A stretch of 64,000 bases of DNA, taken from the NCBI RefSeq assembly GCF_037646705.1, contig NZ_JBBHER010000011.1, forward strand, positions 1 through 64,000, in the 5' to 3' direction. The position numbers and the translations under genes are program-made. The notes under the pieces are model-generated. The model searched no databases. It had not been told where the DNA came from and saw nothing but the letters and a program-made list of their open reading frames with translations. Positions 49,264 to 57,767 of this stretch are shown in pieces. The stretch comes from Pikeienuella litoralis. Its GTDB lineage: Bacteria > Pseudomonadota > Alphaproteobacteria > Rhodobacterales > Rhodobacteraceae. Numbering within the stretch: position 1 is the first letter of the stretch; each line of letters starts with the position of its first letter.

Positions 49264-50612
49264 GCGAGCCGCCAACGGCGTTCCGACCGGAGTTTCTTTG
49301 GAATCCCCGCTGGTTACGGCTGGTTTGGGCCAATGATGACGGCCTCGCCTTCTGGGGCGAAGACAGCCTCGACGATCTGGCGGAGCGTGTTTTCGCCCCG
49401 GAAGACGAGACCGTTCGGACTCTCGCCGCGCGGATCGCCGAGATTGAAGAGGGCGGCGACGGCGCCGGAGGGCTCCTGCTTCGCCCGCGCGCGGAGCCGG
49501 TCAGGCCTTGGGCGCGCTGCGCCATAGAAACGGGGGCGGACGGGCGCAGTCTGTTGCGCGTCGCGCTCTTTTGCAAGGACGCGCGGGAGGATCGCATGCT
49601 GGCGCTGGCTCGGGCGGGATTCGACGCCGCGCCGCAGCCTCTGGCGATCTGTTCCGAAACCGGCGTCGTTCTGGCGCGGAACGAGGCTGACCGGCGCGCG
49701 TTCGGCGCCGGACCCGGCGCGCTCTTCGACCGATACGCCGACCCCGAGGAAGGCCGCCGCGCGCTGGCGGCGGCGCTCGGCGCGGGCATACACAGCCGCA
49801 AGACCGTCACGGTCGGGGCGGAGGGCGTCGCGCGGCATCGTGTCTCGCTTCGCCGGATGAGCGATCCCGCGACCGGCGCGCTGGCGGTGATCGCGGAGTT
49901 TCATGGCGTCGCGGACCGCCCCGCCGCGACGGGCGTCTCTGCGGCGGAGCTTGCGAAAATCGCCCATGACCTTCGCTCGCCGTTGACGGCGATCGACGGC
50001 TTCGCCGAATTCATCGCGGCGTCGGGCGACGCCATGAAGCCGGAGCGCCGCGACTCTTACCTGGCCGACATCCGCGCCGCGAGCCGGCGGATCCTGGCGA
50101 TGGTGGAGGAAATGGTCGCGCTGGGCTCGGAAATGAACGCGGCGGGCCGCGCGGGCCGCCAGGTGGACCTTCGGGCGCTGGCGGAAGAGGTCGCCCGGCT
50201 CCACCGCCCCGCGGCGATCGCCGCCGGCGTGACCCTGTCGGTCTCGGGAGACGCGACCGTCGCGGCGCCGGGAGATGAGATCTCCGTCCATCGCATCGTG
50301 GGGAATCTGGTGATGAACGCGCTTGAACATGGCGGCCGGCCGGGCGGAACGGTCCAACTGATCGCGCGGCGCGCCGATGAGGGCGCCGCGCTCGAGGTCG
50401 CCGATGATGGCGCGGGCATGTCGGAGGCCGCGCTCGCCGTGGCTCTGCGCCCTTTTGGCCGCGGCGCCGGCGTCAAGGAGGATTCGGGGCGGAGCGGCGG
50501 GCTCGGCCTCTCCAACGCCCGGGAGCTGGCCGCGGAAATGGGAGCGAGGCTCGATATCCGGACCGCGCCCGGCGCCGGCTTCGCGGCCCGGCTGATCTTT
50601 CCGAAGGAGTGA
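49260..50612 (+). CDS. PAS-containing sensor histidine kinase
   Basis: A 450-residue soluble-type kinase. The N-terminal 110 residues and a PAS-like region (about 115-215; AICSETGVVLARNEADR) precede the H-box IAHDLRSPLTAIDGFAEF with His236. The ATPase domain shows NLVMNALEHGG (N box), EVADDGAGM and GGLGLSNAREL. No membrane helix is seen, so it is cytoplasmic. No response regulator is adjacent. The ATG overlaps the upstream DUF6324-like stop; the frame open back to 48906 is ignored. Confidence 0.85.
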   Translation: MSEPPTAFRPEFLWNPRWLRLVWANDDGLAFWGEDSLDDLAERVFAPEDETVRTLAARIAEIEEGGDGAGGLLLRPRAEPVRPWARCAIETGADGRSLLRVALFCKDAREDRMLALARAGFDAAPQPLAICSETGVVLARNEADRRAFGAGPGALFDRYADPEEGRRALAAALGAGIHSRKTVTVGAEGVARHRVSLRRMSDPATGALAVIAEFHGVADRPAATGVSAAELAKIAHDLRSPLTAIDGFAEFIAASGDAMKPERRDSYLADIRAASRRILAMVEEMVALGSEMNAAGRAGRQVDLRALAEEVARLHRPAAIAAGVTLSVSGDATVAAPGDEISVHRIVGNLVMNALEHGGRPGGTVQLIARRADEGAALEVADDGAGMSEAALAVALRPFGRGAGVKEDSGRSGGLGLSNARELAAEMGARLDIRTAPGAGFAARLIFPKE

Positions 50613-50670
50613 CGGACATGCGCCATGAAGGCCGCCCCCGCGGGGCCGAATCCCGGTTCGGGCCAGGTCC

Positions 50671-51618
50671 ATGTATCTGATCTGCGGCGAAGCGCTGTTC
50701 GATCTCTTCGCGCCGGCCGACGCGCGGGCGCCTTTCACGCTCTCGGCCCGGGCCGGCGGCGCGCCCTTCAACGTGGCCGTCGGCATGGCGCGGCTGGGCG
50801 CGCGCGCCGGGCTTTTCACCGCGCTCTCAAACGACACGTTCGGCCGGGCGCTCCGGGCGGCGCTGGAGGAAGATGGCGTGAACACCCGGTTCTTGCTCGA
50901 GAGCCCGCGCGAGACCGCGCTCAGCCTGGTGACGCTCGGAGCGCGTGGCGACGCGGCGTATCGGTTTTATGGGGCGGGGACGGCCGAGCGGATGATCGAC
51001 GCGTCCGATCTGCCGGAGCTGCCGGATGCGGTTGCGGGCCTGCATTTCGGCTCCTACTCCATGGTGGTGGAGCCGGTGGCCGGCGCGCATCTGGCGCTCG
51101 CCGGCCGTGAAGCGGGGCGCCGGCTCATCTCCTGGGATCCGAACGTCAGGCCGACCATCGAGCCGGACATGGCCGTCTGGGCGCGGGCTGCTGAGGCGAT
51201 GGCGAATCTGGCGGATATCGTGAAGGTCAGCGCGGAGGATGCGGCGGCGATCTGGCCGGGGCGGCCGTTCGGCGATGTGCTGGACTGGTTTCGGGCCTGC
51301 GGCGCGGCGCTGGTCATCGGCACAGACGGCGCGAACGGCGCGCTGGCGCGAGGCGGCTTCGGCGAGGTCTTCGCCGCTCCGGTCCGGGTCCCGGTGGTCG
51401 ACACCGTAGGGGCGGGCGACGCCTTTCAGGCCGCGGCGCTCGCGGAGATACAGGCGCGCGCGCCGGACAGGCGGGCGCTGGCCGCGCTCGAACGGGATCA
51501 GGTTGGCGAGATCATGGCCGTCGCCTCGGCGGCCGCCGCCTTCACTTGCGCGCGGGCGGGGGCGGACATGCCGCGGCGCGGCGACATCGCCCGGATCGGG
51601 ACGGACGACGCGGGTTGA
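50671..51618 (+). CDS. PfkB family carbohydrate kinase (fructokinase-like)
   Basis: A 315-residue ribokinase-fold kinase. The substrate signature GGAPFNVAVGMARLG is at about 29-43, and the ATP/anion-hole motif DTVGAGDAFQAA with catalytic Asp250 is at 244-255. CGEALFDLF at the start resembles fructokinases. With eda and pgi directly downstream it most likely makes fructose-6-phosphate feeding hexose catabolism. 2-keto-3-deoxygluconate kinase is an alternative, since eda follows. Confidence 0.8.
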   Translation: MYLICGEALFDLFAPADARAPFTLSARAGGAPFNVAVGMARLGARAGLFTALSNDTFGRALRAALEEDGVNTRFLLESPRETALSLVTLGARGDAAYRFYGAGTAERMIDASDLPELPDAVAGLHFGSYSMVVEPVAGAHLALAGREAGRRLISWDPNVRPTIEPDMAVWARAAEAMANLADIVKVSAEDAAAIWPGRPFGDVLDWFRACGAALVIGTDGANGALARGGFGEVFAAPVRVPVVDTVGAGDAFQAAALAEIQARAPDRRALAALERDQVGEIMAVASAAAAFTCARAGADMPRRGDIARIGTDDAG

Positions 51619-51664
51619 CGACGGCGAAGACGTGACGGACCCTGAGACGCGCGAGGAGGCGAGG

Positions 51665-52315
51665 ATGGGAATGAAGGCGAGCCAAAGGATGCGGGAGGTC
51701 GCGGCGCTGGCGCCCGTGATCCCCGTTCTGGTGATTGATGACGCGGGCGGAGCCGCGGAGTTGGCGGCTGCGCTGGTGGCGGGGGGCGCGCCGGCGTTGG
51801 AGGTGACGCTGAGAACGCCGGCCGCGCTCGACGCGATTCGGGCGATGGCTGCGGTCCCCGGCGCCGTGGTCGGCGCGGGGACGCTGTTGACGGCGGAGGA
51901 CGTCGCGGCGGCGAAGGCGGCCGGCGCGACGTTCGGCGTCTCGCCGGGCGCGACGGCGGCGCTTCTGGACGCGGCGGAGGCGGCCGGGCTGCCGATGCTG
52001 CCCGGGGCGGCGACCGCCTCCGAGGCGATGAGGCTTCTGGAGCGGGGGTATGATTTCATGAAGTTCTTTCCGGCGGAGGCTGCGGGCGGCGCGCCCGCGC
52101 TGAAGGCGCTCGCGGGGCCGTTGCCGCATATCGGCTTTTGCCCGACAGGGGGCGTCTCCGGCGCCAACGCGGGGAGCTATCTCGCGCTTCCCAACGTGCT
52201 CTGCGTCGGCGGCTCGTGGCTCGCGCCGGCGGCGATGCTGGCGGCGCGCGACTGGGCCGGGGTCGAGCGCTTTGCGCGCGCGGCGGCGGCGCTGACGCGG
52301 GGGGCCGGGCGATGA
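51665..52315 (+). CDS. eda: 2-dehydro-3-deoxyphosphogluconate aldolase (KDPG aldolase)
   Basis: A 216-residue class I aldolase. It has IPVLVIDDAGGAAELAAALV, ALEVTLRTPAALDAI, VVGAGTLLTAEDV, the Schiff-base lysine in YDFMKFFPAEAAGG, and CPTGGVSGAN. It splits KDPG into pyruvate and glyceraldehyde-3-phosphate in the Entner-Doudoroff pathway. The ATG at 51665 or 51671 is possible, with GAGGAGGCGAGG upstream. Its stop overlaps the pgi start. No edd gene is adjacent. Confidence 0.94.
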   Translation: MGMKASQRMREVAALAPVIPVLVIDDAGGAAELAAALVAGGAPALEVTLRTPAALDAIRAMAAVPGAVVGAGTLLTAEDVAAAKAAGATFGVSPGATAALLDAAEAAGLPMLPGAATASEAMRLLERGYDFMKFFPAEAAGGAPALKALAGPLPHIGFCPTGGVSGANAGSYLALPNVLCVGGSWLAPAAMLAARDWAGVERFARAAAALTRGAGR

Positions 52316-53898
52316 GCGCGGTTGAGGAATGGGCGGCGCTGGAGCGCTGCGCCGAGCGGTTGAGAGGCGCCACGCTCCGTCAGTTGTTCGCCGCCGATGC
52401 GGGCCGGTTCGACCGGTTTTCGTTCAGGTTGGATGATCTTCTGATCGATTTTTCGAAGGAGAAGATCGACGCTGACGCGCTCAGGGCGCTTCTGGCGCTG
52501 GCGGAGGCGCGGGGAGTCGCCGCGCGGCGGGACGCGATGTTCGCGGGCGCGCCGGTCAACGAGACCGAAGGCCGGGCCGCGCTCCATATGGCGCTTCGGG
52601 GCGGCGCGGCGGCGCCGGCCGATGTCGAGGGCGGCCTCGCCCGGTTTCTCGATTTTGCGGAAGCGGTGCGCACCGGCGCCTATGCGCCGCGCGGGGGCGG
52701 GCGCTTCACCGATGTGGTGAATATCGGAATCGGCGGCTCCGATCTCGGGCCGGCGATGGCCTGCCGCGCGCTTCGGCCGGATCATGACGGGCCGAGGACG
52801 CATTTCGTCTCCAATGTCGACGGCGCGCACCTCACCGACATCCTCGCCGGGCTCGACCCGGAGACGACGCTGGCGGTGATCGCCTCGAAGACGTTCACAA
52901 CCGAGGAGACGATGACCAACGCGCGCTCGATGCGGGCGTGGCTGGCGGCGGGAGGAGCGAGGCCCGACGCGCATATGGCGGCGGTCTCCACCAACCTGAC
53001 CGAGACGGCGGCTTTCGGCGTCGCCGACGAGAGGGTGTTCGGTTTCTGGGATTGGGTCGGCGGGCGCTATTCGGTCTGGTCCGCGATCGGGCTGTCTTTG
53101 GCGATCGCCATCGGCGCGGAGAAGTTCCGGGCGTTTCTCGCCGGCGCGGCGGCGATGGACGCGCACTTCCGCGCCGCGCCGGCGGAGCGGAATCTGCCGC
53201 TTCTTCTCGGGCTGATCGGGATCTGGCGGCGGAACATGATGGGGTGGCCGACCCTCGCGCTGATCCCTTACGATCAACGGCTGGAGCGGTTCCCGGCCTA
53301 TGTGCAGCAACTCGCCATGGAATCGAACGGGAAACGCGTGACGCTTTCGGGGGCGCCGGCGCGGCGCGCCTCCGCGCCTGTGATCTGGGGAGAGCCGGGA
53401 ACGAACGCGCAGCATTCCTTCTTCCAGCTTCTCCATCAGGGAACGGATGTGATCCCGGTCGAGTTCATCGCGGCGGTGGAGCCGCGCGAGACCCTGGGCG
53501 AGCATCACGCGCTTCTCCTCGCCAATTGTCTCGCTCAGGGGCGGGCGCTCGCCTTCGGGCGGACGGAGGCGGAGGCGCGGGCCTCGATGGCGGCGGAGGG
53601 GCTGGCCGCGGCGGAGATCGACCGGTTGACCCCGCATCGAACCTTTCCCGGCGACCGACCGTCGACGACGATCCTGCACCGGCGGCTGGACCCGTTCGCG
53701 CTGGGCCGGCTGATCGCGCTCTATGAGCATAGGGTGTTCGTCGAAGGCGCGATCTGGGGCGTGAATTCCTTCGATCAATGGGGGGTCGAGCTTGGGAAGG
53801 CGCTGTCGCGCGAGTTGGCGCCGATGGTCATGGGCGCGCCGGCGGCGGAGCTGGACAGCTCCACCGCCGGGCTTTTGCAGGCGATCAGGGGCGCTTAG
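52312..53898 (+). CDS. pgi: Glucose-6-phosphate isomerase
   Basis: A 528-residue Pgi. Family motifs include VNIGIGGSDLGPAM, FVSNVDGAHL, SKTFTTEETMTN, FWDWVGGRYSVWSAIG (PGI signature), GKRVTLSGAP and NSFDQWGVELGK. It interconverts glucose-6-P and fructose-6-P. The ATG overlaps the eda stop; the longer frame upstream is not used. It ends the fructokinase-eda-pgi cluster and is convergent with the surface-protein gene, with the stop codons overlapping. Confidence 0.95.
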   Translation: MSAVEEWAALERCAERLRGATLRQLFAADAGRFDRFSFRLDDLLIDFSKEKIDADALRALLALAEARGVAARRDAMFAGAPVNETEGRAALHMALRGGAAAPADVEGGLARFLDFAEAVRTGAYAPRGGGRFTDVVNIGIGGSDLGPAMACRALRPDHDGPRTHFVSNVDGAHLTDILAGLDPETTLAVIASKTFTTEETMTNARSMRAWLAAGGARPDAHMAAVSTNLTETAAFGVADERVFGFWDWVGGRYSVWSAIGLSLAIAIGAEKFRAFLAGAAAMDAHFRAAPAERNLPLLLGLIGIWRRNMMGWPTLALIPYDQRLERFPAYVQQLAMESNGKRVTLSGAPARRASAPVIWGEPGTNAQHSFFQLLHQGTDVIPVEFIAAVEPRETLGEHHALLLANCLAQGRALAFGRTEAEARASMAAEGLAAAEIDRLTPHRTFPGDRPSTTILHRRLDPFALGRLIALYEHRVFVEGAIWGVNSFDQWGVELGKALSRELAPMVMGAPAAELDSSTAGLLQAIRGA

Positions 53899-54839
53899 GC
53901 GGCCTTGCGCCGGCCGCGATAGCCGAGGAGGCCGAGCGCGCCGAGAAGCAGAAGGCCCGACGCCGGCAACGGCGCCACCGTGACCTGATCATTGGGCAGG
54001 TCGGGGAAGGCGAGCGGGTGAATCTCGCCATTCCGCAGCGAGAGAGAATTCGCCGCGATCATGCCGTAGAAGTTCGCGGCGACGCTGACCGCGGCGTTCG
54101 GCGCGATGATATGGGCGCTGAAGCTCTGGCTGATGGAGAGCGATGTCGCCTCGTAGAAGTTGAAGATCAGGTTCGGCGTGGCGTTGCTGATCTTCCCGGC
54201 GAAGTTGATGTTCTCGCCGGAGACGTTGACGATCGTCGGGACGGACGTCGTCGCGCCGTAGTTGGAGTTGCCGTTGGAGAAATCCGATGCGTCGAAGTTG
54301 AAGATCTCGAGCGCGTCCGCCGTCAGGCCGGCGGCGAATCTGGGATTGTTCGAATCGCCGTCAAGCACGCCCGTCGTGCCGAGAGTGAGGCCGAGATCCC
54401 TGAGCTGGCCAGACAGACCGAAGAGCGCGGCGCTCACGTCCGCGACGGGGATGCCGGCGACGCCTTGCGTCACGGTTCCGCCGCCCTGCGCCTCGACATT
54501 CGTGCCGGGAGCCACGGATCCGCCGATCGCCACATCGCCGCCGTTGAAAGAGCGAATGCCGTTCCCGCTGACGTCGCCGCCGATGAAGACCGTCCCCGAC
54601 GGGCCGCCGTCGAAGGTGAAGTTCGAGACCGGATCCTTGGTCAACTCGGAAAGCTGCGGCGAGGTGTAGTCGCCGCCGACGAAGGTGCGGCCATGGACGT
54701 GGACGCCGTTGTCGAAATCGCCCAGCGTGATCACGTTGAACGCCTGAAGCAGCTCAACCGGATTCACCGATGCGGCGTTGGCCTGGCCGGAAGCCGAAAT
54801 CGCGGCGGCGCACGCTGCGATAGTAAGCAGTTTTTTCAT
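53895..54839 (-). CDS. Choice-of-anchor A family surface protein with PLPA-type C-terminal anchor
   Basis: A 314-residue exported protein. A signal peptide covers about 1-21 (ending GQANAA). The body has the family opener AFNVITLGDFDNGVHVHGRT and FVGGDYTSP, with beta-rich repeats such as TVFIGGDVSGNG. The C-terminus VAPLPASGLLLLGALGLL then GYRGRRKAA is a sorting signal: PLPA motif, hydrophobic helix and Arg-rich tail, as in PEP/VPLPA-CTERM proteins processed by exosortase-like enzymes. The region upstream has two hairpins. It likely sits on the cell surface. No sortase is in the window. Confidence 0.82.
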   Translation of the reverse strand: MKKLLTIAACAAAISASGQANAASVNPVELLQAFNVITLGDFDNGVHVHGRTFVGGDYTSPQLSELTKDPVSNFTFDGGPSGTVFIGGDVSGNGIRSFNGGDVAIGGSVAPGTNVEAQGGGTVTQGVAGIPVADVSAALFGLSGQLRDLGLTLGTTGVLDGDSNNPRFAAGLTADALEIFNFDASDFSNGNSNYGATTSVPTIVNVSGENINFAGKISNATPNLIFNFYEATSLSISQSFSAHIIAPNAAVSVAANFYGMIAANSLSLRNGEIHPLAFPDLPNDQVTVAPLPASGLLLLGALGLLGYRGRRKAA

Positions 54840-54853
54840 CGAGACGTCCCCAC

Positions 54854-54914
54854 ATGGCGCCACGCGCCATTTCCTAAAAATACAGGTTCGCTCACCCTCG
54901 AGCGTTGAGGGTGA
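54854..54914. repeat. Two inverted repeats in the leader of the surface protein gene
   Basis: A perfect 7-base inverted repeat with a 3-base loop (ATGGCGC and GCGCCAT, 54854-54870) lies just upstream of the ribosome site. An 8-base one (TCACCCTC ... GAGGGTGA, 54892-54914, 7-base spacer) lies beyond it. The flanking 100 bases are unusually AT-rich. They may act on mRNA or as operators. Confidence 0.45.
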
Positions 54915-55118
54915 CGTAAGCGTAATGTGTGGAAAAATCAATATATGCGACGACATTAAGGTTTCATTTTAGCAAAAAACTATGCGAGCGTAAAACTTTC
55001 ACATGTGCGCAGCCAGAGAAATACAATCATTGGGCGATCTCTTGGCGCGCTTGGCCCCGACGCCGGCGCTCTGCTAGTAAAGGGGCGCGAAACGTCAGAC
55101 CTCCGAGGGAGACCAGAG

Positions 55119-56138
55119 ATGACCACGCTCACCCGCCGCGGCGCGCTTGCCGGGCTTTCCGGCGTCGGCGCAGCCGCCGCTTTCGGCGTTCCGGCGCTCG
55201 GCGCAGACAAGCTCGTCGTCGGCGCGCTCCGCTTCACCAGCCACGCGCCAAGCTTCGTCGCGCTGGAGCGCGGGTATTTCGATGAGGCGGGGCTGGATGT
55301 CGAGTTCAGCTTCTTTCAGGCTGCGCAGCCGATGGCGGTGGCGATCGCGTCGGGCGATGTCGGCTTCGGCGTCACGGCCATCTCGGGCGGGCTGATCAGC
55401 CTGGCGGAGAAGGGGGCGGTCAAGGTGATCGGCGGCGGCCTCCAGGAGGAGAAGGGCGTCGACGGGCAGATGATTCTCGCCTCCAACGCCGCCTATGACG
55501 CCGGGCTGACCAGCCCGTCGGTGTTGAAGGGAAAGAGCTTCGGGATGACGACGGCCGGCTCGTCCTTCCACTACATGGCGGCGAAGATCGCGGCGGCGGA
55601 AGGCTTCGCGGACGATCTCAGGCTTGTCCCGCTTCAGAAGGTCGGCGCGATCATCGGCGCGCTGAAATCGGGGCAGATCGACGCCTGGTCGATCGTGCCG
55701 CATATCGGCAAGAGCCTGACCGGCGCCGGCGCCGCCAAACAGATCGGCTGGGTCGCGGATTATCTGCCGAACTATCAGGTCACGACGGTCTTCACCTCCG
55801 CCGAGACCGCGTTGAACGAGCGCGCGAAAGCCGAGGCCTTCATCGCCGCCTTCGCGCGGGGCGCCGCAGACTTCAACGCCGCGCTGATCGACCGGACGGC
55901 GGGCGAGGACGCGGCCGTCGAGATGACCCGGCTGATTCACAAATACGTCTACGCGGATGAGGCTTTCGAAACGGCCGCCCCGAAGATCGTGAACGGCGCG
56001 ATGCGGATGAATGAGGGCGCCGCGCTCAACATCGCCTCGATCGAGGATCAGCTCGACTGGTTCAAGGCGGAGGATCTCGTTCCCGCCGGGGTCACGATGG
56101 AGACGCTGGTCGATTCCAGCTACGTCGCGGCGATCTGA
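55119..56138 (+). CDS. ABC transporter substrate-binding protein, NMT1/SsuA-like
   Basis: A 339-residue periplasmic binding protein. The N-terminus MTTLTRRGALAGLSGVG reads as a twin-arginine-like signal with cleavage near ALGA. The family elements VALERGYFDEAGLDVEF, QPMAVAIASGDVGFG and KGKSFGMTTAGSSFHYMA match NMT1/THI5/SsuA-type proteins for sulfonates, thiamine precursors or related small molecules. It heads a complete importer with the ATPase and permease genes downstream. GAGGGA precedes the ATG. The solute cannot be assigned. Confidence 0.85.
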   Translation: MTTLTRRGALAGLSGVGAAAAFGVPALGADKLVVGALRFTSHAPSFVALERGYFDEAGLDVEFSFFQAAQPMAVAIASGDVGFGVTAISGGLISLAEKGAVKVIGGGLQEEKGVDGQMILASNAAYDAGLTSPSVLKGKSFGMTTAGSSFHYMAAKIAAAEGFADDLRLVPLQKVGAIIGALKSGQIDAWSIVPHIGKSLTGAGAAKQIGWVADYLPNYQVTTVFTSAETALNERAKAEAFIAAFARGAADFNAALIDRTAGEDAAVEMTRLIHKYVYADEAFETAAPKIVNGAMRMNEGAALNIASIEDQLDWFKAEDLVPAGVTMETLVDSSYVAAI

Positions 56139-56170
56139 GCGCGCCCGCGGCGCCGCGGCCGGTTCCCGCG

Positions 56171-56938
56171 ATGGAGCTCGTTCTCGACCGGGTCAGTCAC
56201 CGCTACGGCGGGACGGAGGTGCTCAGCGATATCTCCCTCGCGATCCCGGCGGGGGAGATTCTCTGCGTCGTCGGGCCGTCCGGCTGCGGAAAATCCACGC
56301 TCCTGCGGCTTCTTGGCGGGCTCGAGCGGCCGGCGGAGGGCGAGGTGGCGCAACTGGGCGCGCCGCCTGAGGGCTGCCTCAACCCGCTCACCTACATCTT
56401 TCAGGATTTCGCGCTTCTGCCCTGGCGGACGGTGGCGGGCAATGTCGCGCTGGCGCTGGAGCATCACCCGCTCGGGAAGGCGCGAAAGGCGGAGATCGTC
56501 GCCGATGTGCTGGCGCGCACCCGGCTTTCCGATTTCGCCAGCGCGCTGCCGCGGCAGATCTCCGGCGGCATGAAGCAGCGCGTCGCCATCGCGCGGGCGC
56601 TGGCGGTCAACCCGGCGGTGATGCTGATGGACGAGCCGCTTTCCGCGCTCGACAGTCAGACCCGCGAGCTCCTGATGGACGATCTGGTCTCGCTCTGGTC
56701 GCGCCAGCCTTTCACGGCGGTTTACGTGACGCATAATCTGGCCGAGGCGGTTCGGCTCGGCCACCGCATCGTCGTTCTCTCGCGTCGCCCCGGGCGGGTG
56801 CGCGACGTGGTGGCGATCGACGCGCCGCTTTCGGAGCGAGGGGCGGGAGATCCGGCGCTGGAGCGGGTTCAGGCGCGGCTCTGGGATCTGATGCGGGAGG
56901 AGGCGATGGAGGCTGACCGGGAGCTGCTGGATGACTGA
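56171..56938 (+). CDS. ABC transporter ATP-binding protein, SsuB/TauB-like
   Basis: A 255-residue ATPase. Walker A is GPSGCGKST, the Q-loop is in IFQDFALLPWRTV, the signature is ISGGMKQRVAIARAL, Walker B is VMLMDEPLSALDSQ, and the H-loop is VTHNLAEAV. It belongs to the nitrate/sulfonate/taurine subfamily and matches the binding protein upstream. It overlaps the permease by eight bases. Confidence 0.9.
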   Translation: MELVLDRVSHRYGGTEVLSDISLAIPAGEILCVVGPSGCGKSTLLRLLGGLERPAEGEVAQLGAPPEGCLNPLTYIFQDFALLPWRTVAGNVALALEHHPLGKARKAEIVADVLARTRLSDFASALPRQISGGMKQRVAIARALAVNPAVMLMDEPLSALDSQTRELLMDDLVSLWSRQPFTAVYVTHNLAEAVRLGHRIVVLSRRPGRVRDVVAIDAPLSERGAGDPALERVQARLWDLMREEAMEADRELLDD

Positions 56939-57767
56939 CGCCGCCGATGCCGACCCGGCCGCCGCGAGGCCGGAGCGCGAGCCGCGGAGCCGGGTGCCGT
57001 TCCGCGGCGGCGGCTTTCAACCCCGCCGCGCGCGCTGGGTCGCGCCCATCGTCTTCCTGCTGATCCTCGCGGTCTGGGAGGCCGGAACCCGGAGCGGCGT
57101 GATCTCGTCCCTCACCCTGCCGAGGCCGAGCGACGTCGCGGCGACGTTCGTCCAGCTCTGGGAGACGGGGCTTCTTTTCGAGCATCTGATCCCGTCGGTC
57201 ACGCGGCTGATCGTCGGCGCGGCGCTTGGAATCAGCGCGGGCGTCGCCGTCGGCATGCTGATCGGGCTGTTCACGCTGGCCCGGGCCGGGCTCGCGCCGG
57301 TCGTCGCCGCGATCTTTCCGATTCCGAAAATCGCGCTGCTGCCGCTGTTCGTGATCTGGTTCGGCATCGGGGAGCCCTCCAAATACGCGCTGATCGCCTT
57401 CGGCGCCTTCACGCCGACCGTGGTCGCGACCTGGGGCGCGGTCGACAATGTGGACCGGACCCTGATCCGGATGGGCCAGAGCTTTGGCATGCCCTGGCGC
57501 GCGATCGTCGCAAAGATCGTGCTGCCGGGCGCGGCGCCGGGGATTCTCTCCGGGTTGCGCGTCAGCCTCGCGATCGCGATCATCCTTCTGGTCGCGGCGG
57601 AGATGTTGGGGGCGGAGTACGGGGTCGGCGCCTATATCCTCGAAGCGGGGGCGCTCTACGATCTGGAGCGGCTCTTCGCCGGCGTTCTGATCCTCTCCGC
57701 GCTGGGCCTCGTGGTCAGCTTCCTCGTCGGTCTGGCCGAACGGCGCCTGTTGGGTTGGCGGAGTTAG
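56931..57767 (+). CDS. ABC transporter permease, SsuC/TauC-like
   Basis: A 278-residue BPD-type permease. A charged N-terminus of about 35 residues precedes six membrane helices. IPKIALLPLFVIWFGIGEPS followed by GAFTPTVVAT and RMGQSFGMPWRAIVAKIVLP carries the coupling-loop signature that contacts the ATPase. It completes the importer. Its stop overlaps the convergent GT2 gene by three bases. Confidence 0.9.
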   Translation: MTDAADADPAAARPEREPRSRVPFRGGGFQPRRARWVAPIVFLLILAVWEAGTRSGVISSLTLPRPSDVAATFVQLWETGLLFEHLIPSVTRLIVGAALGISAGVAVGMLIGLFTLARAGLAPVVAAIFPIPKIALLPLFVIWFGIGEPSKYALIAFGAFTPTVVATWGAVDNVDRTLIRMGQSFGMPWRAIVAKIVLPGAAPGILSGLRVSLAIAIILLVAAEMLGAEYGVGAYILEAGALYDLERLFAGVLILSALGLVVSFLVGLAERRLLGWRS

